Source of the DNA: Nereocystis luetkeana
Taxonomy: Eukaryota; Sar; Phaeophyceae; Laminariales; Laminariaceae
Direction of reading: 5' to 3'
Assembly (NCBI GenBank): GCA_031213475.1
Contig: JARUPZ010000007.1
Location: forward strand, 7,931,586 to 7,995,585
Length of the DNA: 64,000 nt
The notes under the pieces were generated by a model. The model did no database searches, was not told the DNA's origin, and saw only the letters and a program-made list of their open reading frames with translations. Position numbers and translations under genes: made by a program. This document shows, piece by piece, positions 34,582 through 47,159 of this stretch (position 1 is its first letter; every line of letters starts with the position of its first letter).

Positions 34582-37500
34582 TCAATTCACCTTGTGGAAC
34601 ATCATCATCTGTACAAGCTCCCCGATAATGGCGAGCATCGCGACGCGCGAGTGCTTGACCTCCGAGAGCTTGAGCCTCTCCTGCTCTGCCGGCTTCTTGT
34701 TGTAGAAGATCTTTGAGCCCTGTGGGAGGGGGGGGGATCGAAGAACATACACGCGTCACTAATACGAGTAAAAACTACGGCAACGGGGGAAGAACGGGGA
34801 GAAAAAACCCCGTCAACAAAACCAACAAACCTAGGAAACAACACGAAGGGAAACAAAAAAAAAGGTGCAAAAAGAAAAGAGGTACTCGTACGGTATATAT
34901 ATATATATCGTTTTAGTTTTTGTTATCGGAGGAACTCGAGAAATGCCGAAAAAAAAAAAACGGGCGCAAACGTGGCGGCGAGGAGAGAGATGACAAATTC
35001 AAAACAGCGCCCGACCGTTGCGAGCGGTCAACATCCCCGCACCCACCACCACCACTCATCGAACTCCATCTCTAACAAAGCGGGGCTGCGGCGGCGGCCG
35101 CTGTATCCTATTGTGCCGGTTTAGCGCGAGCCTGCCTGCGCTCCAACACTCAAAACAAACAACACTGCGTACCGCCTGTTGGAAAATCATGAAGCAACGC
35201 GTGTACTTCGAAATTCAAAACAGGCAATCGATTTCTTGGAGGATGAGGTACCGTACGCACGTAAGGCAGGCGTAACTTACGTACGTACATACATACTACG
35301 TGTAGTAGGTGCGACGAAGTACCGTACGTACGAAAGGTAGGCGCAACGTACGTACGTACGTACATACATACTACGTGTAGTAGGTGCGACAAACACCCAT
35401 TATCTTGACGTCCTACGTAAATGGGTGATTTTCTCTTTTAAAAATACGCACCGGCAGACAATTGTCGCACGACCAAAAAAAACATACCACGTACAAAAGC
35501 CTCATACGCAAAAGGGTATCTGCCCCCATATGCCGGGATGAATCGAAACCGCCCCACGGTGATGGCCATTAGCCCTGTAGCTCTAGCCATACCCACAGAC
35601 GTATTTTTTTACGAAACCAAACAGTTCTACCGTGGACTACAGCAGAACGAGGAGAGTAAATACCCGCGGGGTACTATTACGGGGGACCATAGTTAATAGG
35701 ACCAAATATTGTTAGCAAAAATAGCGAAATATATAGGTGTTTGTGTCTACCGTAGGTCCTACTAACTATGGCCCGCCGTAATATGTACTAACCCTTTAGA
35801 TGTGTGACAACGTTTACTGGGATGCACAAGGTATTTCGAGTTAGTGTGGGCTAATCTTCGCAGTATATACAGCAGTGTAACGGTTGCAGAGATAGCTTAC
35901 CATGGGGTCCTGGAGGAGCGTCTCCCAGGGGTCGGTGGAGTCACCGGAGAACGTGCTGAAGATCGACGCGAGCTCGAACACCGCGATGACTGAAGCCCGT
36001 CAAAAGCGGTTGGTCACGAAGAGAAGGATAAGGCAAGAAGAGACCGGCCGGACAACGCGGACGAAAAAATACGCGGCACATAGTACAGCAGCAGCACAGG
36101 CGAGAGCATCAGAGGGGCGTTTCGTTTAGTAGAGGCGAGGGGGAAGAGAGGGGTGTCACGATAGAACCAAGAATCCAACTCGCAGCCAAAAACACAGCCC
36201 AGAACGTAGCCAAACACAAAGTCCAACACCCCGACATAAATATTCGCTCAACACACACCGCCGCAACACAAAAGCCAAACCCCTCTGGCATGGTCACAAC
36301 ACAAAAAAGTCAAACACACCTACTGCGCTCAATACACAGCCCCACACAGTACGGTACGCACACAACAACCTGATGGCATATTACAGACCCCAGGTGTTAA
36401 ATGATATAGAGACAGAACAGATCAGAATCCCGAGAATGACATCATTTTGGAAAAAAAAAAACACTGGTGCCGGCGGAGGCGATACGTAGGTTTTCGACAC
36501 GACCCATGAACATACCCCCCTTGTGTCCCATAAAACGGGACTGCAGCCCGAAGACCCTAATAGGGACCCATTGCTATATACAGCGCTCGAGCAAAAAAGC
36601 CCAACAAAACTACGCACTGCGTCCGTCTTTGCACAGCAGTGTGAGCTCGCAGCATATGGCACTTCATGTCCACGCGTGTGGGCCTGGTCGTACAATTTCC
36701 TGCCTTTTACTTGGGAGTCCGGCACAGAAGGAGTCACCCGCTACCTTGGCAACCGCATCGAGGAAACACCCGTCTCTCGACCCTTACAGGGCAAAAAAAC
36801 TGCAGTCCCGTTTTGGGGCCAGTCAATTTTTGAAGTCGCTTGTTCCCAAAACGGGACTGCAGTTTTTAGCCCTAAAAAGGGTGATATAACCAAAAACCTC
36901 TTGGGGACTTCAGAGAGGAAAATTGACGATAATACAAATTTGACTACATCATCGTACCTGGTACGTGCGGTACGTGCCAGCAAGCGCCCACTGCGTGAAA
37001 GGGGGATGATATTCTACAACATGGTGTCCGAGTTTTGCCATGTAAGGCAAGGAGTCGTGCGGCGCGGGCGCAATATTACCCTCCTGATGGGCGCTCTCGC
37101 TGCTCCGAAACAGTAGTGGATAACACCCGAAGTCACCATAGGATAGTGTTTTTTTTTTAAATCCTCCGGCGGATTGGTAAAAAAAAGTTAATCCTCTTAG
37201 AACCGCAGTCCTGTTTTGGGGACAAATCATTCAAACTTGTCCCCAAAGCGGGACTGTGGTTCTAAAAGGCTCAAAATCACCACACTTTCATGTATAGAAT
37301 ACGCGTCGTGTGTCAAATGCTGGTCGCTTTCAAATCGGGCCCAAAAGTTTAAAAGAAACACCCACTCGCTCAGCGCCAGCCCGCGTTGCTTGGTGTGGCT
37401 GTACATGCCGAAATTGCGCAATCGCCATTTTCGTTCGTCGGTTTTGCCGCACCTTCATTTTTTGTGTTTTGCCGTAGTGGAAGGGTTAAATCCCAAAAGA

Positions 37501-40066
37501 GGGGTGGGGGGGGGGGGCACGCCTGAGAATAACCGCACCACCATCATTCTGCGTGGAACGCGCTGGATGACTCGTGATTGAAAGGGGAAACGCCAACTGC
37601 ATCGTCAAAACCCATCTCCCGAGGCATGCCTGCCGCCCCCGCGCGTCAATCGTGCCTCCCTGGCATTTTTTTTCCCGGCAGTAGCCTCGATAGTGAAAAT
37701 AAAAGGCATCAAGAATTTCTACACCTCCCGACATGTCATTGATTCCCACCTCACGATCTACGGTGGGTCTTTCCAGGCAGATAGATGCATCCATTGCCGA
37801 TCTTCGTATGTATGATCTGTTGTCTGTAGCTTATGTTGCCGGGTGTGAGCCGCATATAACAGCCTCTGTATAATCTAGCGCACGTTTCCCGGCTTGGGGA
37901 ATTGTGCTACAGTTGTATGGACATCATGCACACAACGGCAGGTGAGAGGTGAGGAACTACATCAGTAGATGACGATCTAGACCTACAGATTTGAGATGAT
38001 CTATCCGTCTTAAGACACATGAAAAACTTCGAGTGTTTGCCATCCATCCCCGGCCGCTTCCAACCCTATACACTCTTTCAAAACAAAAAAGTATGTATCA
38101 ATATATATATATATAGGTAAAACACGTATATGCGCAACAACCGCCCTTTCGTGCGTATCTCGAAACCTCCCTAACCCGCCTCCCGCACTCTTCACATCCC
38201 CTCCCAGTGGCGTGGAAAGTCCCACGGCACACACCGCCAACACGGTACAGAGTGCGTGTACACGAAATCGACTGAGCAGGACTGCAAGGAAAAACAGGAA
38301 ACGCGCTTTGGTTTCTCGTGCTGTCCTCGGCTGGCGAAGCCGAGGTTCCATGCGTCGGGACAGGTCAGATCAGATCAGATCAGATGTCGTGTGTCATCCC
38401 ATCACCTAGATTTACGGAAGATGGATTCCTCCATGGGACTTACGGTATTCACCGTTCAGGGTCTCGGGGCCTGTATTCATAGATCCCATATCGCGTCCTT
38501 CGAGGACCCTAGCTAGTAGCCTTGGTAGGAGGGAAGGATAGACCGACAGACGTACGATTCTGGCGAGACCGGGCTGCCGCGCAGCGACGGTTGCACGTTG
38601 GCAGTAGAGCTAGCTGGGTAAACAAATGGCATGGCATATCGTGATACAAGCACAATCTGCACAATCTATTAGATCGTGCGTTTTACCGGTGGGATCTGCA
38701 TGAAACGCGGTTCGTGCGCACATGTCCCGCCTGGTGGGATCATGTGCGACGAGGCTCTTGCACAACATGCATGACAAGACCCCCATCCAGGTCACCAATC
38801 CAACTCCTGCGTAAGACTCGCAAGAGAAGACCTACAGTAGCTCTCCCTTGTCCCACACCAACCCTGGGAAACAAAGCCATAAACAAAAGGCCTTCCAGCA
38901 CCCCCTCCCCTCCCCGGCCCCGGCCCAACCGAACCCCGGGGGAAAACAAAAAAAAGAAAGGAGCTCTCCCGCCCCCGGTCCAAACCTTACCCTGGAGGAA
39001 AACCAACAAGAGAAGACATTTTCATCCCCATCAAGTCTCACGGGAAAACTCACAGGCACCCCCCCTCGTCCCCCCCCCCGACCCCAGCCCACACCTGGGG
39101 AAAAATTCACAAGAAAAGGCTCCCCTCGGCCCCAGCCGAACCCTGGGAAGAAATCCTCAAGGCTCGCCCCTCCCCTCCCCCCCCCCCCCTCCCCGGCTTC
39201 CAACCCGACCCTGTGGGAAAACTCACATGAGAAGACCTGCGCTTGTGCTCCGATGGGTACCGACGTCAGGGCTTCGAGCGGTCCGACCTGGAACTGGTCT
39301 CCCGGCAGGTGAACGTACTGCGTAAGAAGGAAACCCACAATGGCAAGCATCGCAACACGCCCGTGCTTGATCTCCGCGGCTGAGCGTGCGTGCATATGTG
39401 TGTGCGTAAGGAGGGGAAGCCCGGGGGGGGGAGGGTAGGCGGGCGACGCACGTAAAACGAAGCGGTGATGGAGAAGGATGGCGGGGGAGGAGTCAAAACA
39501 CACGGAGATAAAGAGCACAACCGAAACGGTACTGACGGATACAACATAGGGGGGGGAACCATCGGAGAGGGGGTGCCACTCAGGGTGTTCCACATCAAGG
39601 AGGGGGGGGGGCAGGAATACGGATGATGCATTTCCCTCTCGGGCTAACGTGACGGCCTCCGAACGAGGGATCCGCGCAGCGATTGCTTTCGAGTATTACA
39701 TAGAACGGTAGGCGTCGGGAGCCTCGCTTCGTTTCGTTTCGACAGCTGGCCAGCCCTCTCTGCTTTCTGCCGCGCCCAAGCGTCGTAATATTTACTTGCG
39801 TCGTCGTTTGAGGATGCTCAGAGAAACACACAAAAAACGGACATGCAGGTTTCACAAGTCCAACGAGCGCACGATCAACCCCCCTGCCTCCCTTCCCCCG
39901 CAATCGAAATAAAACTACACGTATCAATGCCACCGCCCACGACGCTTAACAGAAGATCTGCAGCAGCAAAGAAACACAAACAGCCAAGATACCACGTACA
40001 AAAGATACAGCGATCCAAGATATCATACCACTACGTACGTAGACCAGTAGATACTACTACTACTAC

Positions 40067-40140
<74 letters not shown>

Positions 40141-40159
40141 TTAATACTACTACTATTAA

Positions 40160-40212
<53 letters not shown>

Positions 40213-43200
40213 ATACAACTACTGCTACTACTACTACTACTACTACTACTGTGAGTCTCAGGTCGTTACTCTACCGTCAGTTGGCTATATCTGTCATGCA
40301 AGATCGTGCATGGACAGAAGATCTTCGTCCGCTATTGTGGTTATTGACTCTTATACAATTAGTAAAGCGGCCACAGATCTTCGTAGATCTGATGATAGTT
40401 GAGGCGGGGAATTTGCTGACGACAGCTGTCATAATCGTCGATGTGAGATGACTCGTGTCTAGTCCCACGATCACTTCTGCTCGGCTTGCCGTGCCGAGCA
40501 TCACCGATACCTGGCGTGTCCGACACGCTACACCCTACACGAAGAGAAGCTTGCTGCAGACCCAGGTCGAACCTGAGATACACCCATCTCACATTGGCGT
40601 CGACGGCAGGACGTTCTGAGATACACACATCTCACACTACTGCTACTACTATTATTGCTACTGCTACTGCTGCTGTATGATACTACAGACTGCTACTGCT
40701 ACTGCGTACCAGGTACTACAGCAGTAGTACACATAGTACTAAGACCTATCGACCATTCTCCCACCTACTACACAGTACCAGGTAGTATATAACGGACTCG
40801 GTGTTACTCCAGCCGCACCGTTCGATCCCGACACTCCACCCTCGTCTATTCAATGAGGCACATGCCCCCGTCCGATCTCGACACTTCCACCCTCGTCCAG
40901 TCAACGAGGCATGCCCGACAAGTCTATGTTACCTACCTCGCCTACTTGCGTGCTTTGTCCTGTTTGAAACGCGAGGGTGGGCGCGCATGCGTCGGGGCAG
41001 AAGAAAACACCGAAGCTCCTACCGCACCCTCCAGACGAAAGAGGATGTGTCAGGGGCTCTGGCGAAAACTGGCGCTTCGACACGCGCGGGGTTCGTCGCG
41101 CTTCGAACAGCACCAAGCGCACAGCAGCAGGAGAGGAAGAGTATAAAAACTCGTCGGGCATGCCTCGTTGGCTAGACGAGGGTGACGTGTCGAGATCGGA
41201 AGGATCTGTTCGGGTGACGCCGAGTCGGTCATTTTGGTAGGGGGAGGGGGGGGGGGTATACTCGATAGTAGAGATGTACTCGATCTCATGCATGGCCGTA
41301 GTCGTATGACCATAGACCCTCGCATCCCTACAATGCCGGGACGGAGCACCTCGGTTTTTCACAGACCAGGCAGACATTGTTCGCACCAAGCGCGAAGCGC
41401 CGTGAGGTGTCCGGCGAGCCGCATGAAGGGTGAGCTGCATCCCCCTACTGTAAGAACCGCTCGTGAGGCGGACTTGCATATGGATGAAAAATTCAAGAGT
41501 AAATTTAATTTCCGGTGTAGCCACATCCAGAGACAGCAACGGGAGTAAGTACCATGTAACTCGGGGGGGGCGTTCTCATATGTTGCCTACCTTCGTCATT
41601 TGACCATTGACCACGCATCCCTTTCGAGACGGAACTGGGGGGGGGGGGTCTATAGGTCCTGTTAATAGGTGTGAGGTCCTGCTTGTTGCGAACCGCTGTA
41701 ATACTATAATAGTACGGCTGCCGCTCTCCTTTGCAAGTACCACACTACGTACACGTATGCCACTGCTGTAAATACTGCAGTAGTACTACCTTATGTACCT
41801 ACTGCTACCACTATTAATACTACTAATACAACTTCCACTACTACTACTAATACTAATACTAATACTGACGGTGTTATCGTACTATTAATAACATGAGCGT
41901 TACGATTCCTGATACTAACCCCTCAGCAGTGCGGGGAGTTGGCTGGGGCCAAGACATGGACGCACCACCCCCCCCCCGCCCCCCACCCCTTCAAACCACC
42001 AGCATGACGCAGAAAGTGCAAAACTCCCACATCGGCGATACACGGTACCTCGTACACGTACGTATACACTACTGCTGTGTCGGGCACACATCATGTACCT
42101 GGTGCAGCACTACCCATACCATGTAGGCTAGAGGGTTCTCCTATTATATAGTGCTCCAGCAGTACGTAGTCTATACCAGTACTGGTTTAACCAACAAAAT
42201 ATCCTATTCTCGGGGTTCGATAAAGCTGGCTGGCGCGACTGCCGTTGTGTGTAGAAACTCGTATGTAGAACCAGATACCGCTGTGAACGGTTCGTGTGCA
42301 TGTACATCGTGTGTGTATATACACCGTTTAGCGTGCGGCGCAGTGGCTAACAACACGATCCAGGCGGATTTTTGTCGCTCCCTGTCCTGTGTGGTAGATA
42401 AAAGATGCCCGCGCGAAAAATCTACTGGCGCGCCTTGACCCTTTTAGAACCGCAGTCCCGTTTTGGGGACAAACCACTCAATTTTTAAGTAGTTTGTCCC
42501 CAGAACGGGACTGCGGTCCTAAAGGGGTTAACATGCAACATTTTCCCTCTACACCCCCCCCCCTGCCCCCGGACGAATTCTAACTTGATATTGTCGACAG
42601 CGGGGCGCAGCGCAAGCGCCGAGCGATGCTCTTGTGTGGGTGGTCGAACTTGACTCGATTTTTGCGTTGGGGTATCAAAATTGACTCGGGTTTAGAGTGG
42701 AGATCGAAACTGACTTGATTTCAGTGTTGCGTCGAAATGAACTTGGTTTTTGTGTGGGGGATCGAAGTTGACTTGGTTGATGAGCGTACATGGGAAGAGA
42801 TTTACTGTAGACGAGATCTTCCACAAACTATCGTGTTCGTTGTGTGCGTGCGTGCGCCCCCCCTGTTTTGGAGAACATCTGCTCGGACATTACACGATTG
42901 TCTTGCGCTTCACACGGGACACGTACAAGCTGTCTAATATCAGTAGATGGAACCACTCTGTCTGTAGCTGACGGTGCAACCCAAACGCACGCAAGAGTGC
43001 TATACATCCGGTCCAACGAGCCAGACCAGCCTTCCTTTCTTCCAGCGCGAAAATGAACGCCCCCCCCCCTCCTTCCTCCTCCAGCCCACGGTGAGTCCCC
43101 TTCCCAAGATCTTGCAAGATTCCTCCGCCCCCCTTCGCCTTTCTTGGGTTCCAACATTATAATCTTCATGCTATCAACACGACCTACTCGTATCGTGCTA

Positions 43201-45254
43201 CGATATACGAGGAGAACCGCGTATAACGACGAGAAGAGGTTCAAAGGTTCTGAATCGATCGTCAGCAGATACAATTAGTAACAGTATACCAAGGTGGTTT
43301 TACGCCGACAAAACCGGTAAAAAAATAAGCGTGCATATGGGGGGGGGGGGGCGTACTCATTTGTTGCTTGCCTTGAGTCATTTTATCATTGACCACGCAT
43401 CCCTTTCGAGACGCGCAGGGGGGGGGGGAGGGTGGGGCGCTTGTAGGGGGGCGTTTCCCCCCCCTCCTCCCTCCCCCCTCCGCTCCTTCCTGGCGAATTT
43501 GGCTCATCATAGACCTGGGCGCCATACTACTGGTACGGTCTACGCACGGCTTGCTGTAGTAGCGTCCAGATTGTGGAGAGTCGGTGATGCGCATGGAACA
43601 AAGGCTCCCCGAACCCGTCTACCAAGGATGCCTTATGCTCTTTACGAAAACACAGGCTTCTGGCGCTCTCACAGGCCGCAGCCACCTGCCGTGCGTACGC
43701 ACTATCTAGAAGTCGCCGTGTGTGCTTTGTTCGTTTTGATGATGCTCTGCCAGTACTCGTATGTGTGGGGGTCGTCAAGAAAGTCACGTACAACTCTTGT
43801 CCCTAAATATGATGACCGCTTGTACTTGATGTGAATATGAAAATAGTGCTTATATTTTGGGACAGGGTGAGAGCAAAAAAAGGCAGAGGTGAAAACATGC
43901 AGTTGCAAACATGCATTGCTTCGATGCAAACAGTATACTGGTAGCAAGCAGTAGTACTCCGTAGGTTCAAAACACGAGGTGCTACGTATCAATCAGGTAC
44001 ATATCGGCATTTGATCGTACAGGTTGGTGCTGTATACCAGGTATACCATTGGTATGTCATACGAGTACATTTCTTACGTGCCAGTACCTGGTGCCCGGCG
44101 TTTTACTGCGTGCGTACTGCCGATGTACGTACCCCCAACATCCAACATGATACCCGTAGGTACGGCTGCAGTCAGGCTTGTTTTGCTCTTTTGCCCTCAA
44201 AGGGAAATTGGGGTTTGGTACGTAGAGATTGGGCTCGAGAAACATGAAAAAACATACACTCCGCACTTTTTGCAACTATCTTATTCGTAGTAGAAGGCAG
44301 CAACATACGTGCACCAGGTAGTATTGCATAGATGCGGAAGGGCACTCACCGCGTGCTGAAGGGGGTCGAAGTAAGCACCGTCGATGGCAAGGTGGGAGAC
44401 GAGAGTAGCCGAGAGACCAACGGGTCCGACAAAAGTAAGCAAAACACAAGCAAACACGAGAGAGGAAAGGAAAGGGAGATGAGTTTCAAATTACCAGGTA
44501 TACTCGTACCTGGTACATGTTGACAGGATGAAGTTCGAAGTTGTCTGCAACAGCAGAAGGTATTGCATAGTACGACTGGTATAAAATTAGGCGCACTTTT
44601 CTGAACTGAACTGTCAGACATCTTGTTCCAGGGTTGTGTCTGGTACGTACGAGGGTGTGAGAACTAGTGACAAATACGAATCGGGGAAGAGGAACTTCAA
44701 CACGGTGGAATGTCCTGTGCGCGTGCTGTCTTCGTCATGGTCTACAAGTCCAGTCCGAAGGACCCCGAGAAGGGGCAACGCGAAGCCCAGCCGTGCTATC
44801 GCTGTACTGCACGAAGCAACTTGAGCAACGCATCATGAAGCTTCTAGCATGCACAACAGCAGCATCAGCACTTTACTCTGTAGCAACTCTCAGAAATTGA
44901 ATATATCAAAATATCTCGGAGGCGATTCAAGAAGAGAGAGCATATATCGGCACTACTGCTGATGATGCACACACCTCTCGAATACACCAAACCCAACGCA
45001 GGCTCACCGTAGGGGATGTTGATGTTCTCTGTCAACCCGAGCGGGTCGAATCCGAAGTCGCCCACCATGGAGCCGTCCAGCGTGGCGGGGCTCTCGAGGA
45101 AAGGCAACGCCTTGCTCTTCGCCATCATAACGGTGCTCGACGACGAGGAGGCTGCGCGCTGCGGGGCTGCCTTCAAGCCGAACGATCCACTCGGCACGGG
45201 CACGAAGGCCTGGGCCCCAGCACAGCACATAGCAAGCACGGCGAACGACTTCAT
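34582..45254 (-). CDS. Fucoxanthin-chlorophyll a/c-type light-harvesting protein, four exons
   Basis: Exons on the minus strand: 45254-45008, 39379-39227, 35989-35901, 34719-34582. Phases close exactly (627 nt, 208 residues plus TGA), and each intron is GT-AG (donors GTGAGC, GTGAGT, GTAAGC). It binds chlorophyll and carotenoid in the plastid thylakoid and feeds the photosystems. Residues 1-16 form a signal peptide ending A-Q-A before F-V-P, the bipartite plastid-import motif of red-lineage secondary plastids. The mature part has GDFGFDPLGL, a first chlorophyll-binding helix AEIKHGRVAMLAIVGF (from residue 84), a middle helix near FIAVFELASIF, and a third helix SEVKHSRVAMLAIIGE (from residue 182), each outer helix with the E-x2-H-x-R signature. 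Length suits the family (about 200-210). The junction of exons 1 and 2 may lack two residues compared with relatives. Confidence 0.92.
35250..35391. repeat. ~73-bp tandem duplication
   Basis: Two units carry CGTACGNACG, AAGGNAGGCG, ACGTACGTACATACATAC and TACGTGTAGTAGGTGCGAC, differing mainly in the number of ACGT units. Confidence 0.75.
35675..35783. mobile_element. TIR element family A (MITE), copy 5
   Basis: Starts TATTACGGGGGACCATAGTT and ends CTATGGCCCGCCGTAATA, with interior ATAGGACCAAATATTGTTAG. It lies within intron 3 of the light-harvesting gene. Confidence 0.8.
36784..36886. mobile_element. Foldback element family B, diverged copy 2
   Basis: The arms AACTGCAGTCCCGTTTTGGGG and CCCAAAACGGGACTGCAGTT are perfect inverses around a ~30-bp loop. 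The outer ends differ from copies 1, 3 and 4 (AGGGCAAAAA and TAGCCCTAAA). Confidence 0.7.
37192..37270. mobile_element. Foldback element family B, copy 3
   Basis: Arms CTTAGAACCGCAGTCCTG and GCGGGACTGTGGTTCTAAA with GGGGACAA inner segments and a very short loop. Confidence 0.75.
37640..37794 (-). pseudogene. Possible piggyBac-like transposase fragment
   Basis: A minus-strand frame contains VGINDMSGGVEILDAF followed by HYRGYCREKK. It recalls the N-x-x-M-G-G-V-D segment with a following basic stretch in the DDE domain of piggyBac-family transposases. Nothing on either side extends the match and no TTAA-flanked ends were found, so this is a suggestion only. It lies in intron 2 of the light-harvesting gene. 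Confidence 0.25.
40051..40252. repeat. (CTA)n microsatellite
   Basis: About 60 ACT/CTA triplets with a few AAT and ACTATTAAT interruptions. A long Thr frame over it is an artefact. It lies in intron 1 of the light-harvesting gene. Confidence 0.9.
40870..41203. mobile_element. Element with ~50-bp inverted arms
   Basis: The left arm (40,870-40,922) reads TCCGATCTCGACAC, CACCCTCGTC and CAACGAGGCATGCCCGAC. The right arm (41,152-41,203) is its reverse complement with about six differences. A further direct, weaker copy of the left arm lies at 40,818-40,868. The ~230-bp interior has no recognised coding sequence. It may be a non-autonomous DNA element or a rearranged duplication. Confidence 0.55.
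41238..41455 (-). mobile_element. Poly-C-tailed repeat family 2, inverted copy
   Basis: On the minus strand: GGGATGCAGCTCACCCTTCA, GCGCTTCGCGCTTGGTGCG, GTCTGCCTGGTCTGTGAAAA, GGGATGCGAGGGTCTATGG, CATGCATGAGATCGAGTAC, then a C-rich tail (the G-run at 41,240-41,256 on the plus strand). Confidence 0.7.
41563..41648 (-). mobile_element. LINE 3'-end fragment with C-runs
   Basis: On the minus strand: GTCTCGAAAGGGATGCGTGG, TCAATGGTCAAATGACGAAG and GGTAGGCAACATATGAGAACG, then a C-run. This is the last ~25 codons of the LINE at 11,955. The 5' side also abuts a C-run. Confidence 0.7.
42438..42529. mobile_element. Foldback element family B, copy 4
   Basis: Arms TTTTAGAACCGCAGTCCCG and CGGGACTGCGGTCCTAAA with GGGGACAAACCACT and AGTTTGTCCCC inner parts. 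It is the best-preserved copy of the family and lies in intron 1 of the light-harvesting gene. Confidence 0.8.
43338..43418 (-). mobile_element. LINE 3'-end fragment with C-runs
   Basis: On the minus strand: GTCTCGAAAGGGATGCGTGG, ATGATAAAATGACTCAAGG and CAAGCAACAAATGAGTACGC, then a C-run (G-run 43,339-43,351 on the plus strand). It is homologous to the fragments at 41,563, 12,600, 56,390 and 63,355. Confidence 0.7.
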
Positions 45255-47159
45255 GGTATCTGTGTAGTACGTGTTCACGTTCTCGAAATCAGCGACCCGG
45301 TTGATAGATAAGTTCGAGAGAGCTTCCTCGAGCAAAGAGCAAATTTCCTTCGTTTGCGTGAGCCTGCTTGATAGATTAGACAAATAAGTAAGATCTGGAA
45401 TATGCGCATATTCAAGTCCAAGGTTTCCTGTGATTGGCTGAAATCATCCGAGTCGGCCCGATGCCGACCCGTTCGGCAGATTTTCCCCGAAAAACGTCGA
45501 AACCGCCACAAACAGCGCGGTCTAATCGTCGTCGCGTCGTCGCTCGCCGCCGATCACCTTACCCAAATCGCTCATGAACGATCGCACCCATCCGCCCCAC
45601 ACGACTCTTGTGTCTCCGCACCCAGCCCCTCGGCAAGTACATATACTCCTGCGCGTAGTGGGTGGTAACCCTACTGCAGAGAACTGCTGCAGCTCTACCT
45701 GTAGTGCGGTACTGCAGTAATAGTAAAGGTCGCCCTTGATGTGCGTGATGCGTCAACGTGAATATATCAAGATCCAGGAATGGGCGGACCTCTAATCGGC
45801 ACGCAGTTGTGCAGTGTGCGCCATGTTCCATGCGGCAGGTTCCTTGCAGCTGGTGCAAAGTTCCGGACTGATGATAGCGGATACTTGTTGCTTGCACCAG
45901 CGTTGCTCACAACAAGTTCACGCTCAACAAGCTTGTACCACCAGGTTATCTTTTTCTTTTCGAATGCGGGCCTCTCGCGCTACGGAGTTCTCTTCCACAG
46001 CCGTTATACTTTCGACGTTACTCTGATCTGTAACGAGTTCGTCGTGTGTCTCTTGAACCTTCCTGTACAAAAGCGGCTGCACACCAGGTACCGGGTACCA
46101 GGTATATCAGAATAAGTACGTACGTAGTGTGCGCTCATGCTGCGGTCTAAAGAACTTTGGCAGCGAGGAGGGTGATTGCTTTTTCAGCCGCGGTGTTCAA
46201 GAATCGACACGCCACCCCACCCCTGCATGCCGAAACATAAATCATCAATCAGATGAATCATTTAAGAGTACGTACCAGGATTCCGTCTGTTCCATATACA
46301 CACTCGCACGTAGGTCTAAGGCTCATTCTTATCTAAAGCGGCGGTAGAAGCATGCAGGTCAACTTCGTGGCACGTAATTAATACCAGATACCACGCCCGC
46401 CGAAAAAAAACTTTGAGCGCTTGCCACGCGCTCCACGCTGCACGGATCGCGCCCGGACCTCGACCCTTTTTTCCTATCAAGGAGTCGACAAGATTAGCTA
46501 CCTCGCCCCCCTCCCCCACTAGGTCTACAGGAAGGAAACCCTTTCCGGTGGACCCTTTGTTGCCCCCCACCCGAGCACCGTTCTTGAAGTCGTCTACAGG
46601 GTCTGCAGGCCCTCTTTCGTCTTCGCGCACGCCACTCCACATGCGCAGCGCTCCTTCGGCTCCTCCAATGGAACAGGAGAAACCTGACAATGCCCGTCGA
46701 GCCAGTGGTGACTGCAGGGCCTCCGGTCAGATTAACGGGACATCATACCCGTTGAATAGTGTCCGGACGGGATTCCCGTCTAGACAAAGTCAGCGTTTTG
46801 CCGAAAAGTGCTCGTACAAAGAGAAAAAAGTTGGGAGAAATACAAAAAAATCACAACCATGCGTAGACAAATACCCAAAAGAAACAGATCGACGACCAGC
46901 AATAATAATGATTGTTTAGCGCCGAACAGCCGCAGCAAGCAGCAGCGGCGGCATTGTGGTATAAAACAAGGAACTCAACCATATAACAAGAGCACAGAGG
47001 AGACTGGCTTTCATCCAGGGCAGTTACATTTTTCCTCGCTTGCCCGACTTCACTGAACCAACCAAGAATCGCGAGCGCAATACGTACGCAATAATCTCGG
47101 CGCGGGCTCCGGCAGTTACCATCAAATTACAGCAAGCAATACTCGTACCGCAGTCAGTC
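45255..47159. other. No gene recognised (upstream of the light-harvesting gene)
   Basis: The first 150 bp presumably hold the 5' leader of the light-harvesting transcript. No TATA box is evident. Farther on are motif-free frames and the triple array ACCAGGTACCGGGTACCAGGTA near 46,083. Confidence 0.45.

Larger units (their letters stand above)
34728..35900 (-). other. Intron 3 of the light-harvesting gene
   Basis: Contains a (TA)n run near 34,897, a 73-bp tandem duplication (35,250-35,391) and a family A TIR element (35,675-35,783). It ends with a C-rich tract before ACAG. Confidence 0.7.

Noticed and set aside
38832-39593. 253-codon minus-strand frame as one gene
   Set aside because: Only 39,379-39,227 matches antenna proteins. 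The rest is repetitive intron sequence rich in CCCGGG-type tracts.
40020-40451. 202-codon Thr-rich frame
   Set aside because: It spans the (CTA)n array inside an intron of the light-harvesting gene, and the flanks have no motif.
44346-44420. Extra antenna exon (HLAIDGAYFDPLQHA) in the first large intron
   Set aside because: It has a donor-like GTGAGT and a faintly antenna-like FDPL, but it would duplicate the GFDPLG segment already in exon 1 and is not needed for phase.
45008-45254. Single-exon truncated antenna gene
   Set aside because: Reading past 45,008 leaves the family. The donor GTGAGC and the phase-matched downstream exons give a full-length protein.
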